Shown here piece by piece: positions 1 through 9,056 of a stretch of DNA of 64,000 bases. Origin of the DNA: Parahaliea maris (GTDB lineage Bacteria > Pseudomonadota > Gammaproteobacteria > Pseudomonadales > Halieaceae); the NCBI RefSeq assembly GCF_008064665.1, contig NZ_VRZA01000003.1, positions 372,001 to 436,000 on the forward strand, written 5' to 3'. The notes beneath the pieces are model-generated. The model was not told the origin of the DNA. It made no database searches and saw only the letters and a list, made by a program, of their open reading frames with translations. A program made the position numbers and the translations under genes. Each line of letters opens with the position of its first letter. Position 1 is the first letter of the stretch.

Positions 1-11
1 ATAGGCGTCAT
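1..11 (-). CDS. start of a downstream gene, cut by window edge
   Basis: On the minus strand the stop codon of the YrbL-like gene reads TGATG, so an ATG overlaps the stop and opens a frame (Met-Thr-Pro) running off the left edge. The same coupling style joins every gene of this operon. Only three codons are visible, so no function can be given. Confidence 0.3.
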
Positions 12-715
12 CAGATACTGCGCTGCGCGTCCTCGAGCCAGCCGTGGACGCCGTAGTCATCGCCACGGGCCTGCTTGGCCAGCAGGGCGTTCATGGCTTC
101 GCGCAGCAGCACCGCCCGGCGCCCGGCCTTGTGGCGGGCGAGGGCCGGCAGGTACCAGGCGAGAGGCACCAGGTCGGGCCAGCCGAGGCCGTCGATGACC
201 TTGAGGGCTACCGGGTACCGGTCCTCCTGGCATTGCACGACCACATTGTGCAGCAGCAGCCGGCGGGAGGGCATCCCCAGGGCCTGCCAGCGGGCGCTGA
301 AGCTGTCGAGCAACTGGCTGAGGGTAGTGGTCTCACCGTATTGCCAGAGGTACTGCTTCAGGGTGATGGCAATGCGCCCGTCGCTGTCGCGCAGCAACTC
401 GGAGCACAGCCCGGGGCCAAGATTGGTTTCGACCGGGCCGAACAGTCGCGGCACGAGGTCCCAGGCCGCGGGGCCTATGCGGCGCTCGATACGGCGATAC
501 ACCGCAGCTTCCTGCCAGTTGTCATCGAAGGCGTTCAGGGGTTTGAGCCGTTTGATCCACGGCGCTTCGCGGCGCTTTTGCCCGGGAGAGCGATCCGCGC
601 GCAGCAGCTTAATGCAGCGGCCGGCATCGCGCGGGTCCACAAAACACAGTCGGTTGCCGCCGCGGGCAAAGGCGTCCTGTTCGCCTGACAGCATGACCGG
701 TTGATCATCACTCAC
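11..715 (-). CDS. YrbL-like (PhoP network) kinase-fold protein
   Basis: A 234-residue protein of the YrbL family, which has a protein-kinase-like fold and is known in enterobacteria as a PhoP-regulated gene. Kinase-like landmarks are the strand around CIKLLRADR (Lys36), a His156-Asn157 catalytic-loop-like element in LLLHNVVVQ, and Asp175-Gly in VIDGLGWPD. No signal peptide or membrane segment is seen, so it should act in the cytoplasm. It starts at GTG 715, overlapping the stop of the upstream glycosyltransferase by four bases (GTGA). The operon context suggests phosphorylation of a lipopolysaccharide core sugar, but that substrate is an inference. Confidence 0.8.
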   Translation of the reverse strand: MSDDQPVMLSGEQDAFARGGNRLCFVDPRDAGRCIKLLRADRSPGQKRREAPWIKRLKPLNAFDDNWQEAAVYRRIERRIGPAAWDLVPRLFGPVETNLGPGLCSELLRDSDGRIAITLKQYLWQYGETTTLSQLLDSFSARWQALGMPSRRLLLHNVVVQCQEDRYPVALKVIDGLGWPDLVPLAWYLPALARHKAGRRAVLLREAMNALLAKQARGDDYGVHGWLEDAQRSI

Positions 716-1764
716 GCAGGCTTGTCCTTGCCGGCGATGTCGAACAGCAGGTCCCGGTAGCTGCGGCTGATGGTCTCGCGGCTGTAGTGTTTGTGGTAGT
801 GCGCCCGGGCGTTGTCTGCAAGGGTGCGGGCGGCGGGGGGGTCGGCCAGCAGCTGACGAATGCTGCCGGCGAGGGCCGGGGCGTCATCGACCGGGCTCAC
901 CAGGCCGGTTTCACCATCGTCTATCAGCTCACCGGGGCCCTGGGAGTCGGTGGCGATGATCGGGCAGCCGTGATACCAGGCTTCCACGACGATGCTGCCG
1001 AGGCCTTCGTGGCGCGAAGGGCAGACAAACAGGTCGGCGCTGCGCATCAGGGCGTCAACGTCCTTGCGCCAGCCCAGGAAGCGCACCCGCGAGCTGAGGC
1101 CCAGTTCGCGGCTGAGCTGTTCCAGGGCGTCTCTCTCGGGACCGTCTCCTGCCAGCCACAGCCAGGCCTCGGGCAGCTCGGTGAGGGCCTGGAGCAGCAC
1201 ATCGAAAGCCTTGTTGCGGTGGAGGCGACCGGCGGCCAGCAGCAAGGGCGCATCCGCGGGCGTATCCTGGCTTTCCCGGGAGACCGGCTCCGGGTTGGTC
1301 TCAGCGGCAAAGTTGGGAATCTGGTGGACCTTTGCGGCGGGCATGCCGCCCTGTACCAGGTGGTCGCAGAGGCCACGGGTGATGCCTATCCAGTGGTCCG
1401 CGTGGCGGTAGTACTTGAGGTCATAGTAATGCCCCAGCCGGCAAACCAGTTGGTAATCCCCGCTGGGGGTACAGATGCTGGCCCGATTCATGTAGGTCAG
1501 TACCACGTCGGGGGCCAGCTTGCGCAGGGCCAGGTGATAGCGCCAGTGGCCGGGCAGGGCGAGGCGCCCGCCGAAGCGAAAGGTCTGTACCGGCACACCG
1601 GCATTGGCCAGTTGTAACTCGCGCTCGCTGTTGGGCCGGGTGAAGGCAAACTGGCGCAGGCTCGGGTCCTCCGCCAGGGCGCAAACCAGCCGGGTATAAA
1701 AATTCTCCGCCCCCCCGAAAGGGGCGCCGGCGAGGGCCTGAACGACGGTCAGCGTGCTGCTCAC
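712..1764 (-). CDS. GT4 family glycosyltransferase
   Basis: About 350 residues with the two-Rossmann GT-B layout of glycosyltransferase family 4. The C-terminal donor-sugar half contains LLAAGRLHRNKAFDVLL and the EX7E element (EGLGSIVVE) inside a PSRHEGLG stretch. The N-terminal half has the glycine-rich acceptor loop GAPFGGAE near the start. A longer frame begins at GTG 1779, but GTG 1764 overlaps the preceding stop as GTGA, which matches the coupling seen elsewhere here. It probably adds one sugar to lipopolysaccharide core or another surface glycan; the sugar cannot be read from sequence. Confidence 0.85.
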   Translation of the reverse strand: MSSTLTVVQALAGAPFGGAENFYTRLVCALAEDPSLRQFAFTRPNSERELQLANAGVPVQTFRFGGRLALPGHWRYHLALRKLAPDVVLTYMNRASICTPSGDYQLVCRLGHYYDLKYYRHADHWIGITRGLCDHLVQGGMPAAKVHQIPNFAAETNPEPVSRESQDTPADAPLLLAAGRLHRNKAFDVLLQALTELPEAWLWLAGDGPERDALEQLSRELGLSSRVRFLGWRKDVDALMRSADLFVCPSRHEGLGSIVVEAWYHGCPIIATDSQGPGELIDDGETGLVSPVDDAPALAGSIRQLLADPPAARTLADNARAHYHKHYSRETISRSYRDLLFDIAGKDKPA

Positions 1765-2780
1765 TCTCCCTGATCCCACACGTAGTTGTGACTGAAGGGG
1801 AGGCCGAGACTGGCCTCCACGATATAGCGAGCGTAGAGCGTACAGTTGATCTCCCGGTGAAAGAAGTCCCGGGTGTTGGCCGCCCAGTGCATGCGCTGGT
1901 CATCGTCGGCGTGGAATTGCTTCACCGCCTTTAGCAGTGACGCCTCGTCGTCGAAGTAGGCCAGCGTTTCCGCCGGGAACAGGCTGTCGAAACCGGCCCC
2001 CGAATGGGTGAATACCAGCAGTCCATTGCCGCCCAGTTGCGCCATGCGGGCAGAGGAGTACCAGTGCCCGCCCTCCTGCCGGTTCAGGTTGAGCCCCATC
2101 CGGCTCTGGGCGAGGGTTTCGTCGTAATCCCGCCCCCAGACCCCGGGTACGCCGAAGCTGCCGGGCGTGTGGAAGCGCAGGTCGGGGGGCAGGCCGTCGC
2201 GCAGGGCCGCCACCAGCTTGCCGCGCTCGGTGTGAGCCTGGGACTTGCTGCAGAACAGCAGGTCGTAAAGAAAGTCTTTGCGGGTGCTGCAGTCCGCGCT
2301 TTCAATCGCCGGATCCACCGGGTTGGGCATGTGCAACAGGCGGGCGCGGCGACCCTCAAAGGGAGTGAGTTCCCGGGTGCCAGTGGAGACGAACATGGCA
2401 TCCACCGTGTCACAGCGGTGCATGATCTTGGCGAAGTTCTCGGGGACGAACAGCGGGTCGTTGTTGAGCCCGGCGATGACCACACCGGGGCACAGGCGGC
2501 GCAGCTCCTCCAGGGTTTCGTTGCTGATGATGTCGCAGTGGCCGACCAGTACCAGGTCGGGGGCAAAGGCTTCCGCTGTCTGCAGCAGCCGCCGGTTGCT
2601 ACGCCGCGCGCCGAGGTCACGGATACCCAGTGGAGCCTCGAAGGCCGCCACGTCGCGATCGGAAAAGCTTTGCACCAGGTAGTCGTTCTTGATCAGGCCG
2701 TGCAGCAGCTTGCGCGCCCAGCTGACCCGGGTGTAGCCATATTTTCGCAATTGCTGGTGGGCGACGTGGAGTACTCGCAT
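1761..2780 (-). CDS. CgeB-like glycosyltransferase
   Basis: A 339-residue protein resembling the CgeB/Glyco_trans_1_2 group of GT-B glycosyltransferases. The N-terminal half holds the DLVLVGHCD strand and the GLNNDPLFVPENF loop typical of these proteins. The C-terminal half has GLNLNRQEGGHWYSSAR, followed by a region rich in Gly and Phe that usually contacts the nucleotide sugar. The ATG overlaps the upstream stop (TGATG) and the stop overlaps the next start. No transmembrane segment is visible. It probably works in sequence with its neighbours in surface glycan assembly; the linkage made is unknown. Confidence 0.75.
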   Translation of the reverse strand: MRVLHVAHQQLRKYGYTRVSWARKLLHGLIKNDYLVQSFSDRDVAAFEAPLGIRDLGARRSNRRLLQTAEAFAPDLVLVGHCDIISNETLEELRRLCPGVVIAGLNNDPLFVPENFAKIMHRCDTVDAMFVSTGTRELTPFEGRRARLLHMPNPVDPAIESADCSTRKDFLYDLLFCSKSQAHTERGKLVAALRDGLPPDLRFHTPGSFGVPGVWGRDYDETLAQSRMGLNLNRQEGGHWYSSARMAQLGGNGLLVFTHSGAGFDSLFPAETLAYFDDEASLLKAVKQFHADDDQRMHWAANTRDFFHREINCTLYARYIVEASLGLPFSHNYVWDQGE

Positions 2781-3904
2781 CAGTGATGTTCTCTCTTTTC
2801 TGCCAGGCCGTCGCGGTAAACGGCCATGGTGGCTTCTGCCTGGGCTGCGAGGGTGTACTCCGGCGGTAACGCCAGTGGCGCCGGCGGCGCTGCGAGGATG
2901 CCCCTCACCCGGGCGGTCAGGGCCGCGCGATCACCCGGTGGAACGAGTCCCGCGGGGAAGGCCTCGCGCAGTGACTCGGCGGGGCCGCCGGCATTCCAGG
3001 CGACCACCGGAACACCCGTGGCCAGCGCTTCGATCACCGTGCGTCCGAAGGGCTCGGCCTTGCGCGACAGGCTGAGGGTGATCGCGCAGTGGGCATACAG
3101 CCGGTCCATGTCGTTGCGGTGTCCCAGAAATGTCAGGTGGTCGCCGAGCCCGAGATCACTGACCCGCTGGCGCAGATCTCGCAGGTATTGTTCCTTGCCG
3201 GGCGTCGGCTCTCCGGCGATCACGCCGTGACAGCTCACTCCCTCCCGCTTGAGGTCGGCCAGCAGGTCGACGAATTCGTGCTGGCCCTTCCAGGGGCTCA
3301 GGCGGCCGGGCATCAGCAGCAGCGGCTTGCCCCGGGTCTGGGGGTAGTCTTGCTCGAAATCACGCTGCCACTGGTCGCGCTGCCTGGCGGTCACGGTGGG
3401 AAATTCGCTGGTGTCCACCCCGCGGGGAATAACGCGAATTCGGGCGGGGTCCACCTGCGGGTAGTTTTCCCTGATGTAATCGCGAACGCAGTCGGATATG
3501 GCAATGACCCGGTCGCCGCAGCCCATGATGGCGCTGTACCGGCTCACTGAGTAAAGCCCGTGAAAGGTCGTCACCAGCAGGGGGCGCTGTTCGGCCGGCA
3601 GTGGTTTCAGGGCCAGCCAGACCATCCACGCGGGAACCCTGGAGCGCATATGAATGACGTCCGGCGCCAGCTCACGCAGCAGGCGGCGCAGGGCGGGGAC
3701 TCGCAGCAGGGAGAGCGGTGACTTGGCGTGCACTGGGAACCGTACGTGCTGGCTACCCTGCTGCAGCAGGCGCGGCTCCAGGCGGCCACCCGCCGACATC
3801 ACCAGCGACTCGTGGCCGGCGGCGATCAGGGCGCGGGCAAAGTCCAGTGTACCCCGTTCCACACCACCGCTATCGAGGCGGGGTAATACCTGTAGAACCT
3901 TCAT
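2780..3904 (-). CDS. GT4 family glycosyltransferase
   Basis: A 374-residue GT-B glycosyltransferase of family 4. The N-terminal motif LDSGGVERGTLDFARAL is the acceptor-side loop common to WaaG/RfaG-like enzymes. The donor side shows LLLMPGRLSPWKGQHEF and AEPFGRTVIEAL, which fits EX7E, followed by GVPVVAWNAGGPAE. The ATG at 3904 lies 35 bases inside the end of the preceding ELM1-family frame, so translation is probably coupled. It is likely cytoplasmic or peripheral at the inner membrane. Family membership is secure; the sugar and acceptor are not. Confidence 0.87.
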   Translation of the reverse strand: MKVLQVLPRLDSGGVERGTLDFARALIAAGHESLVMSAGGRLEPRLLQQGSQHVRFPVHAKSPLSLLRVPALRRLLRELAPDVIHMRSRVPAWMVWLALKPLPAEQRPLLVTTFHGLYSVSRYSAIMGCGDRVIAISDCVRDYIRENYPQVDPARIRVIPRGVDTSEFPTVTARQRDQWQRDFEQDYPQTRGKPLLLMPGRLSPWKGQHEFVDLLADLKREGVSCHGVIAGEPTPGKEQYLRDLRQRVSDLGLGDHLTFLGHRNDMDRLYAHCAITLSLSRKAEPFGRTVIEALATGVPVVAWNAGGPAESLREAFPAGLVPPGDRAALTARVRGILAAPPAPLALPPEYTLAAQAEATMAVYRDGLAEKREHH

Positions 3905-4811
3905 GGGTAGCGTTTCCTTGCTGCAGGCCGATCATTTGTACCAGGTATTGGGCAACCCGGTCCGCTTCGCAGAGCGGGGCTGCCTGATCCGTTTGTGGTG
4001 CGGGGTCCGAGTCCATGGCCCCGGATAGTGAGGTGGCGATACCCTCCTCCAGTAATTGATCCAGGCCGCGACTGACCCGGCTGGTGTGCTGCCTGGGCAC
4101 CGCGAGCACGCCTACCCGGGCACCGCTGGTCAACGCCTCGTAGACCATTGAGGCGCTGTCTTCGGTGGCCCAGATCACGCCGCTGGTGGCGTACTGCTCG
4201 CGCAGCCAGTCCCGGTCGCCCTGCTCCGCCGGGACGACCTCCAGGCCGCTGAGCCCGAGCCGCTCCAGAGCAGGCAGAAAGCTCCCCGGGGTGCGCCGCG
4301 AGGTGGTGAGTGTCCAGTGTCGCCCCGGCCGGGTGTCCAGCAGGCGTTGCAGCTGGTCCAGTATTTGCCCATCGTCCCAGCCGTGATGGCGGGAAGGGCC
4401 GCCAATGAGGATCAGGCCCCGGTCCTCCCGCTGTCGGCTGGAGGGCTGGATATCGTTGATCGGGCCCCGCGTGAGCAGGACGTTTTTGCCACCGGCCAGG
4501 CCGTCGTGTCGGGGAACCACGCAGAGGTCGAACAGCCAGCGCGGCAGGCTGGGTTTCATCAGAACCACAAGCTTCCCTCCGTACCGCCATCTCAGGTAGA
4601 GGCTGCAGCGATGGGTGCTGTGACCCGCACAGAGAATGAGCTGTGGTGAGCGGTCGAGCGCGGCGGCCTGCCGCAGTGGTTTTGCGTTGCAGTCAAACCA
4701 GTGCACTTCACATTGTTGGCGTTGCCGCAGGGCATCGAGCAGACCGTTGAGCTGGCTTTTGTGGCCCGCTTTGCCGTCGCTGACGCACCAGATGGCGAGC
4801 GCATTCTGCAC
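3870..4811 (-). CDS. ELM1/GtrOC1 family glycan protein
   Basis: A 313-residue protein of the ELM1 family (DUF1022). The family is named after a plant mitochondrial fission factor, but bacterial members sit in lipopolysaccharide or sugar gene clusters and look like GT-B glycosyltransferases. Typical sequence marks are CVSDGKAGHKSQLNGLL near the N terminus, LILCAGHSTH, and LILIGGPSRHHGWDD mid-protein. GTG 4811 is chosen because it precedes the conserved block and has AGGGACT upstream. It is the first gene of the minus-strand glycan operon. The enzymatic reaction is not established. Confidence 0.8.
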   Translation of the reverse strand: MQNALAIWCVSDGKAGHKSQLNGLLDALRQRQQCEVHWFDCNAKPLRQAAALDRSPQLILCAGHSTHRCSLYLRWRYGGKLVVLMKPSLPRWLFDLCVVPRHDGLAGGKNVLLTRGPINDIQPSSRQREDRGLILIGGPSRHHGWDDGQILDQLQRLLDTRPGRHWTLTTSRRTPGSFLPALERLGLSGLEVVPAEQGDRDWLREQYATSGVIWATEDSASMVYEALTSGARVGVLAVPRQHTSRVSRGLDQLLEEGIATSLSGAMDSDPAPQTDQAAPLCEADRVAQYLVQMIGLQQGNATHEGSTGITPPR

Positions 4812-4997
4812 GAGCTGAGTCCCTCGCGGTGTACGATGGGGGTATTATGCATCATTGCGGCGAGGATGCCTGTGCTGGATGACGTGAATGTGACGGGGTC
4901 CTGGAGCTCGGGGGGACCTTAACGTTCCAGGTGCTGACACGCAACTTTTACCTGCCGGAACGGTCAATGGCCTATCAGTCAGCACAGAGGGGGAGAT

Positions 4998-5813
4998 ATG
5001 AGACAGGGAATCTGGCGCAGTACGGCAGTGGCGTTAATAACAGGCGTGCTACTTGGCGCCTGCAGTGACAAAGGCAGCAACGAGGGGGCTGATGTGACCT
5101 GGATAGAAGGAACTGTGCTGTACCGGGAGCGTATGCTGTTGCCACCCGGTGCCGAGGTGGAAGTCGAGTTGCAGGACATCTCCCGCGCCGATGCGCCCGC
5201 GGATACCCTGGCGACGGTCATTATGCCGGGCAACGCCGGGCCTCCCTATCAGTTCCGTATCGAGTACGACAGCGCGGCCATCGACCAGCGCCACACCTAC
5301 ACCCTGCGTGCGGTGATTCAGGCGGGTGGCAAACTCCTGTTTACCAGTACCGAGCACATCGATCCCTTCGCCGACGCCCCCATCGAGATCATGGTCCGCC
5401 GGGTGCCGGAGCCGGTCGCTGCGCCGGCCAGGGCGGACTCCGGGTCCGCGGATGTGCAACTGGAAGGTGTGCGCTGGCAACTGGTTCGCCTGGACGGGGA
5501 GCCCGCTACTGCCGGGGCCGGCGGCAAGCCGGTGGACCTGGCCCTGGAGGCGGAGGGGCAGACCGTGTCCGGCTTCTCCGGCTGCAACCGGTATCACGGG
5601 ACTTACCGTCGTGATGGCGCATCCGAACATGGCGCCGCCCTGCGCTTTGGGCCGCTGGCGGGGACCCTGATGGCCTGCCCGGAGGGAACCGGGCTGGAGC
5701 GCCGGTTCCTCGATGCACTGGGTGCCGTGGACAACTTTCGCCTGACCGATAGCGGCCACCTGCAACTCGCAGCCGGTGGCAATGTGGTCGCAGAATTCGA
5801 GCCTGCCCCGTGA
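4998..5813 (+). CDS. YbaY/META-domain lipoprotein
   Basis: A 271-residue lipoprotein with a signal peptide ending in the lipobox LLGAC (Cys22). Residues of about 34-133 look like a YbaY/YscW-type domain (IEGTVLYRERMLLPPGAEVEVEL). After a linker rich in Ala and Pro comes a META (HslJ-like) domain at about 150-265 with WQLVRLDGEP, SGFSGCNRYHGTY and MACPEG. The RBS GGGGGAG is well placed. The gene is read divergently from the glycan operon. META proteins are linked to envelope stress and drug or heat tolerance, but no specific activity is known. Confidence 0.85.
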   Translation: MRQGIWRSTAVALITGVLLGACSDKGSNEGADVTWIEGTVLYRERMLLPPGAEVEVELQDISRADAPADTLATVIMPGNAGPPYQFRIEYDSAAIDQRHTYTLRAVIQAGGKLLFTSTEHIDPFADAPIEIMVRRVPEPVAAPARADSGSADVQLEGVRWQLVRLDGEPATAGAGGKPVDLALEAEGQTVSGFSGCNRYHGTYRRDGASEHGAALRFGPLAGTLMACPEGTGLERRFLDALGAVDNFRLTDSGHLQLAAGGNVVAEFEPAP

Positions 5814-5887
5814 TCGGCCAGCTGGAGCTGGCGGCGGTCATGGTGTAAACTTCGAGCGTTTTTTGACCGCTATTCCGATTTGAGCCG

Positions 5888-6187
5888 ATGAGGCAACTCC
5901 GCACTTCCTCCCTGCGTAACGCCCGTTTCGCCCGCATCCTGGTGCTGGTGGCGTTGCTGTGCGCGGCTGCCATACCGGTGGTGGAAGCGGCTCACCTGCA
6001 CGGGATCGGTGAGGGCAACGCGGACTGCATGCTGTGCAAGAGTCCGTCCCTTGCCCCGGTTGTCGCTGCAGTCCCTCTCGTTTTCCTGGCGCTCAACCGC
6101 GCTATTGCACCACCACGACTCACGCTCGCCGCCCTGGCGCAGCGCTACCTGCCACGCCAGAGCCGGGGGCCGCCCCGCTACACCTGA
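5888..6187 (+). CDS. small DUF2946-like protein with HxH and CxxC
   Basis: A 99-residue protein with a hydrophobic N-terminal segment (residues 16-35) that is a likely signal peptide or anchor. It is followed by AAHLHG (His36, His38) and DCMLC (Cys47, Cys50), then a second hydrophobic stretch at about 54-72. The HxH plus CxxC layout resembles DUF2946-type proteins found beside copper or zinc TonB receptors. It ends 42 bases before the ZnuD-like receptor gene, so the two probably form one transcript. A periplasmic metal-handling role is inferred only. Confidence 0.6.
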   Translation: MRQLRTSSLRNARFARILVLVALLCAAAIPVVEAAHLHGIGEGNADCMLCKSPSLAPVVAAVPLVFLALNRAIAPPRLTLAALAQRYLPRQSRGPPRYT

Positions 6188-6229
6188 GACAACGCCGGAA
6201 TATCCCGTTTTTTCCCAGGAGTAGAAAAA

Positions 6230-8320
6230 GTGAAACGCATTATGCCCCTCGCGCTGGCCGTCGCCAGCGCGCAAGCGGCCGTTGCCGAGCAACTGCCAAT
6301 GGAACACGTACTGGTCTCAGTGCCTTTGCACAAGCAGACCGCAGAAACCGCACTGCCCATCACGGTACTGAGTGGCGACGCCCTGAGTCGCGCTGCTGCC
6401 GCCACGATCGGTGACACCCTCAACAACGCCCCCGGACTGGCCAACGCCTCCTTCGGTCCAGGTGTCGGCCAGCCGGTGATTCGCGGCCAGCAGGGCCCCC
6501 GGGTCACCGTGCTGCAGAATGGCACCAGCAGTGCCGACGCCTCCAGTCTGTCGGCGGACCACGCGGTCTCGGTAGAGGCCCTGCTCGCCGACAGTATCGA
6601 GATCCTGCGCGGCCCCTCCACCCTGCTGTACGGCGGCGGGGCGATTGGCGGTGTGGTCAATGTCGTGGACAACCGCATCCCCACCCGGCGTATCGACGGT
6701 GTCGAGGGTGGCGCCGAGTACCGGCACGACGCCGCCTCGGATATGGACACCACGGTGGGTCGGCTGGAGGGCGGCAGCGGCGACTTCGCTTTCCATCTGG
6801 ATGGCCTTTACCGCGACTGGAATGATCTCGAGATTCCCGGTGAAGCCGCCAGTGAGCACGCCCACGAGGATCACGATCACGAGGAAGGTGAGGCGGCGGA
6901 GGAGGAAACCACCGACGGCTATGTCGCCAACACCGGCGGACGTACTCGCAGCGTGACCGCCGGCGCCAGCTACCACTTCGATGACAGTTTTATCGGCCTG
7001 GCGGTGAACCGGCTGGAAAACAACTACGGCATTCCTGCGGGCGCTCACGAGCATCACGACGACGAGGGGGAAGACCTCGATGATCACGATGAAGGTGAGG
7101 AGGAACACGGTCACGAGGAAGGCGGTGTGCGCATCGACATGACCCAGACCCGTTACGACCTGGCCCTGCACCTGCATGAACCGCTGCCGGGGCTGGAGGT
7201 GGCCCGGGGGTTTGTTTCCTACACCGACTACGAGCACCGCGAAATCGAGCCGGGTGGCGAAGTGGGAACCCGCTATAACAGCGACAGCTGGGAAGGCCGG
7301 CTGGAGCTGGTACACCAGCCGCTGGCGGACTTTCACGGGGTGCTGGGACTGCAGGCCAAATCCCGGGAGTTCAGTGCCCTGGGTGAAGAGGCCTTTATCC
7401 CGGTCACTGACAGCCGTGACATCGGCCTGTTCCTGCTTGAGGACTACCACCTGGGTGAGGTGACCTTCGAGGGCGGTTTGCGCCTCGACCGCGACGAGCG
7501 GGACCCCTCCGGCATTGCGGAAAGCCGCGACTTTAACTCTGTCAGCGCGTCGGTATCCGGTTTGTGGGACGTCTCCGATCAGTGGCAGCTGGGGCTGTCC
7601 CTGTCACGCGCCGAACGGGCGCCGGCCATTGAGGAGCTCTACTCGAATGTCGAGAACAATGGCTCCGAGGACTGGATTGCCCACGCTGCTACCAACTCCA
7701 TCGAGATCGGCAACCCGGATCTCGATACCGAGGTGTCTAACAACGCCGATCTGTCCCTGCGCTGGGACAGCGGTACACACTTTGTCTCGGTCACCCTGTT
7801 CTACAACGACTTCAGCGATTACATCGACCTGCAAAACAGTGGCCTCGAGGTCGATGACATGCCGGTCATGGTCTACGGTCAGCAGGACGCGACGTTCCGG
7901 GGCATCGAGGTGGACTCCAGTTTTACCCTGGCTTCACTGGCGGGCGGTGAGTTTGTGCTGCGGGTATTCGGCGACGCCACTCGCGGCGAACTGGCCAATG
8001 GCGACGATGTGCCACGTCTGCCGCCCATGCGGGTTGGATCCCGCCTGGGTTGGGATACCGGTGCCCTGGAGGTCTGGGGGCAGGTCCTGGAGGCGGCGGA
8101 GCAGGATCGACCGGGCGTGAACGAGGAGGCCACTGATGGCTACACCCGCTGGGATGCCGGCGTGGACTATCGCCTCGGTCTCGGAGATGGCCAGCTCACG
8201 GTGTTTGCCGCGTTGAACAACCTGACCGACGAGGAGATTCGCCTGAGCACCTCCTTCCTGCGCGATGTTGCGCCGGAAGCGGGCCGCAGCGTCGAGGCGG
8301 GTGTGCGCTACAACTTCTGA
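6230..8320 (+). CDS. ZnuD-like TonB-dependent receptor (zinc/metal)
   Basis: A 696-residue outer-membrane receptor starting at GTG 6230 behind a CAGGAG RBS. It has a signal peptide ending near AVAEQ, a plug domain with PITVLSGDAL, GDTLNNAPGL and the IRGQQGPRV element, then a beta-barrel ending in an aromatic residue (VRYNF). Two surface-loop-like segments are very rich in His, Asp and Glu: around residues 205-227 and 275-302. Such loops are a hallmark of ZnuD zinc receptors, although copper or nickel cannot be excluded. It should take up metal using TonB energy. No Zur box was recognised upstream. Confidence 0.85.
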   Translation: MKRIMPLALAVASAQAAVAEQLPMEHVLVSVPLHKQTAETALPITVLSGDALSRAAAATIGDTLNNAPGLANASFGPGVGQPVIRGQQGPRVTVLQNGTSSADASSLSADHAVSVEALLADSIEILRGPSTLLYGGGAIGGVVNVVDNRIPTRRIDGVEGGAEYRHDAASDMDTTVGRLEGGSGDFAFHLDGLYRDWNDLEIPGEAASEHAHEDHDHEEGEAAEEETTDGYVANTGGRTRSVTAGASYHFDDSFIGLAVNRLENNYGIPAGAHEHHDDEGEDLDDHDEGEEEHGHEEGGVRIDMTQTRYDLALHLHEPLPGLEVARGFVSYTDYEHREIEPGGEVGTRYNSDSWEGRLELVHQPLADFHGVLGLQAKSREFSALGEEAFIPVTDSRDIGLFLLEDYHLGEVTFEGGLRLDRDERDPSGIAESRDFNSVSASVSGLWDVSDQWQLGLSLSRAERAPAIEELYSNVENNGSEDWIAHAATNSIEIGNPDLDTEVSNNADLSLRWDSGTHFVSVTLFYNDFSDYIDLQNSGLEVDDMPVMVYGQQDATFRGIEVDSSFTLASLAGGEFVLRVFGDATRGELANGDDVPRLPPMRVGSRLGWDTGALEVWGQVLEAAEQDRPGVNEEATDGYTRWDAGVDYRLGLGDGQLTVFAALNNLTDEEIRLSTSFLRDVAPEAGRSVEAGVRYNF

Positions 8321-8330
8321 TGGCGTCCTT

Positions 8331-8363
8331 CGCGTCCGGCGGTGAACGCCGCCGCCGGACGCG
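8331..8363. terminator. bidirectional hairpin between receptor and GNAT genes
   Basis: A perfect 12-bp stem (CGCGTCCGGCGG at 8331-8342 pairing with 8352-8363) around a 9-base loop lies between two convergent genes. No clear T-run follows on either strand, so termination is inferred from position and stability. Confidence 0.6.
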
Positions 8364-8365
8364 AC

Positions 8366-8887
8366 TCAGTTGTCCTCGTTCCGGTTCCAGCCGTACAGGT
8401 GGATCGGCTTCTCTCCCTCGGCCAGGGTGATGTCGCGCTCGTAGTGCAGCCCCAATTTCTCCAGCAGCCGAATGGAGGGGGCATTGTCCGGGTTGACGAT
8501 GGCCACTATCCGGCCCAGGCGGAGTTCGTTGACCGCGTAGTCCCGGACTGCGCTGGCGGCCTCGATCGCCAGGCCACGGCCGCGGGCGACGGGCAGGAAA
8601 CCGTAGCCGATATCCACGTCATCGAGCTGTGGTCGCCGGACCAGGCCGCACAGGCCCATAAACTCGCCGTTGCTGCGCAGTCGCACCGCATACATGCCGA
8701 ACCCGTGGTCGCGATAGCTGGCCATGGGGCCTTCCTCGATATAGGTCCGGGCCTGTTCGAGGGTGCGTACACCGCGGTCGGCGACGTTGGCAATGAAGTC
8801 GGGGTCATTGAGTACCGCTAGCATATGGGGTGCGTCTTCCGGGGTGAGTGACTGGATGAGGAGGCGTTCAGTGGTCAGGGTCAGCAT
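8366..8887 (-). CDS. GNAT acetyltransferase (RimJ/RimL type)
   Basis: A 173-residue GNAT-fold N-acetyltransferase of the Acetyltransf_3 group. It opens with LTLTTERLLIQSLTPEDAP, has the strand region GLCGLVRRPQLDDVDIGYGF, and the acetyl-CoA loop in LPVARGRGLAIEAASAV, then NPDNAPSIRLLEKLGL, a typical C-terminal block. ATG 8887 is chosen over the upstream GTG 8908 because GGAGA lies just before it. It transfers an acetyl group from acetyl-CoA to an amine, perhaps a ribosomal protein terminus; the substrate is unknown. Confidence 0.85.
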   Translation of the reverse strand: MLTLTTERLLIQSLTPEDAPHMLAVLNDPDFIANVADRGVRTLEQARTYIEEGPMASYRDHGFGMYAVRLRSNGEFMGLCGLVRRPQLDDVDIGYGFLPVARGRGLAIEAASAVRDYAVNELRLGRIVAIVNPDNAPSIRLLEKLGLHYERDITLAEGEKPIHLYGWNRNEDN

Positions 8888-9056
8888 GGCAATCTCCGGC
8901 TTTGCCACAGCTTAACCCGGGGGTGCGCCTTGCGGTGAATTCATGGCTTTGCCCTGATACAGTGCGCACATTTCTCACAGGCAAGGCAGCGACATGACGC
9001 GGTTCTCTCCAGGGGGTGCAATGGCCGGGGTGCATCGGCGGGCGGGTCGTTAGACC

